From IMG/VR virus record IMGVR_UViG_3300021375_000119, positions 1 through 28,857 of that record: a stretch of 28,857 nt of DNA; one strand, 5' to 3'. How positions within the stretch are numbered: position 1 is the stretch's first letter; each line of letters begins with the position of its first letter. Of this stretch, positions 28,088 to 28,857 are shown piece by piece. The translations under genes were made by a program, and so were the position numbers. This DNA comes from a virus. The notes beneath the pieces are model-generated. The model worked only from the letters and a program-made list of their open reading frames with translations. It ran no database searches and was not told the origin of the DNA.

Positions 28088-28857
28088 AGACTATCTAACA
28101 GAAGCAAAAGAACCAAAAGACTTTTTAAGGTTACTGATTATTACAGATGAACCTGAAGAGGCTAAGACTTTTCATACTGCTGATAGATTAAAAGAAGAAT
28201 GTGATAAGTTAAATTATCCTTATTATCTTTTCAAACTAACTGGTGGTTATACTACGTTAGAAGATGGTATCCGTAAATTTCATAACAAAGACGATAAAAA
28301 AGGTTTTGAAGTTGGTGCTATGACAGTTGCTGTAGTACGTGGTTCTATTACAAGAAAAGATAGTTGGTTAGATTTAGTTTCTATATTAGAAAGAGCTAAT
28401 GCAACACTTGTAAATCCTAGAACTACAATCAATATATGTGCTGACAAGTATAGAACAGCATTAAGACTTGCAGACTATGGTTTAACACAACCTCAAACAA
28501 AATTAATTAGTGACCCCGAAAAATCAAATGAACAAGTTGAAGAATCGGGTATCAAGTTTCCTCTTATAATGAAAACATTAAGAGGTAGTAAAGGTGTTGG
28601 TGTATTATTTGTTGATAGTCCAAAAGGTTTAGATTCAATAGTACAGTTAATTCATAAACAAGATGAAGACGCTGATTTATTAATACAAGAATATATTAAA
28701 ACTGAATATGATGTTAGAGTACATATTTTGGGTGGTAAGTTTTTAGCTGCTATGAAAAGACCAGTTATTGAAGGAGATTTCAGGTCAAATGTATCACAAG
28801 GTTCAGAACCAGAAAATATTAAATTAACAGAATTAGAAATAGAAGAATCATTAAAGG
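28059..28857 (+). CDS. RimK-like ATP-grasp ligase, N-terminal part (runs off the window)
   Basis: The frame is open from ATG 28059 to the end of the window (266 codons seen), overlapping regA by 29 nt. An N-terminal alpha/beta domain (LLIITDEPEEAKTFHTADRL) precedes ATP-grasp motifs like RimK and glutathione synthase: NPRTTINICADKYRTALRLA (residues ~119-138), FPLIMKTLRGSKGVGVLFVD (~168-187), and IQEYIKTEYDVRVHILGGKF (~211-230), then MKRPVIEGDFRSNVSQGS. RimK-type enzymes add glutamate or other amino acids to protein C-termini or small peptides. The target here is unknown. A second in-frame ATG at 28068 is also possible as start. Confidence 0.85.
   Translation, partial: MATMQVSKFKDYLTEAKEPKDFLRLLIITDEPEEAKTFHTADRLKEECDKLNYPYYLFKLTGGYTTLEDGIRKFHNKDDKKGFEVGAMTVAVVRGSITRKDSWLDLVSILERANATLVNPRTTINICADKYRTALRLADYGLTQPQTKLISDPEKSNEQVEESGIKFPLIMKTLRGSKGVGVLFVDSPKGLDSIVQLIHKQDEDADLLIQEYIKTEYDVRVHILGGKFLAAMKRPVIEGDFRSNVSQGSEPENIKLTELEIEESLK

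Noticed and set aside
1-28857. CRISPR arrays, insertion sequences, integrase or attachment sites
   Set aside because: No spaced repeats, transposase or integrase-like genes, or terminal repeats were seen.

Overview
The window is a 28.9 kb, AT-rich stretch (genes mostly 28-35% GC by eye) of a T4-like myovirus genome. All supported genes lie on the + strand, tightly packed, with many ATGA or TAATG stop/start overlaps. The gene order (18-19-20-67-68-21-22-23-3-uvsY-uvsW-55-47-46, then 45-44-62-regA) is that of marine T4-like phages such as cyanophages and pelagiphages. Low GC, a phage-borne bS21, a peptide deformylase, a MazG-like enzyme, an Hsp20 and a CobS-like ATPase fit a phage of a small-genome marine bacterium. 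SAR11 is my best guess, by inference only.

Layout. (1) 1-9.2 kb, virion module: the end of the tail sheath gene, tail tube, portal, prohead core proteins, three unrecognised small (probably structural) genes, prohead protease, scaffold, major capsid protein, a membrane/periplasmic coiled-coil pair, and a gp3-like tail completion protein. (2) 9.2-16.3 kb, recombination and late-transcription module: UvsY, UvsW, a conserved beta-rich protein, the late sigma factor gp55, gp47 and gp46 with a 2OG-Fe(II) oxygenase gene between them, and peptide deformylase. (3) 16.3-25.4 kb, accessory region: a DUF4338/DruA-like protein, MazG, a nucleotidyltransferase-cupin fusion, a VWA/metallopeptidase protein and its CobS/MoxR-like AAA+ partner, a 41-aa membrane peptide, bS21, a roughly 330-nt GC-elevated structured non-coding region, a ParB-like protein, Hsp20, and a PD-(D/E)XK-like protein. 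(4) 25.4-28.9 kb, replication module: clamp gp45, clamp loader gp44/gp62 with a previously uncalled 51-aa gene between them, RegA, and the start of a RimK-like ATP-grasp ligase that runs off the end.

Regulation can be read directly. T4 late promoter boxes (TATAAATA) precede portal, protease, scaffold, gp3, ParB-like, Hsp20 and nuclease-like genes, and the factors expected to use them (gp55 and gp45) are encoded here. Host sigma70-type promoters with exact 17-bp spacers precede gp55, the DruA-like gene, the VWA gene, the AAA+ gene, the nuclease-like gene and gp45. The VWA and AAA+ genes share near-duplicate upstream regions.

Most unusual items: a tRNA-Gly-like cloverleaf with encoded CCA but no normal D-loop or T-loop motifs, lying exactly at the predicted 5' end of the clamp-operon transcript (25410-25483); the structured non-coding island at 22921-23254; the co-regulated VWA-metallopeptidase/AAA+ pair; and the DruA-like phage protein.
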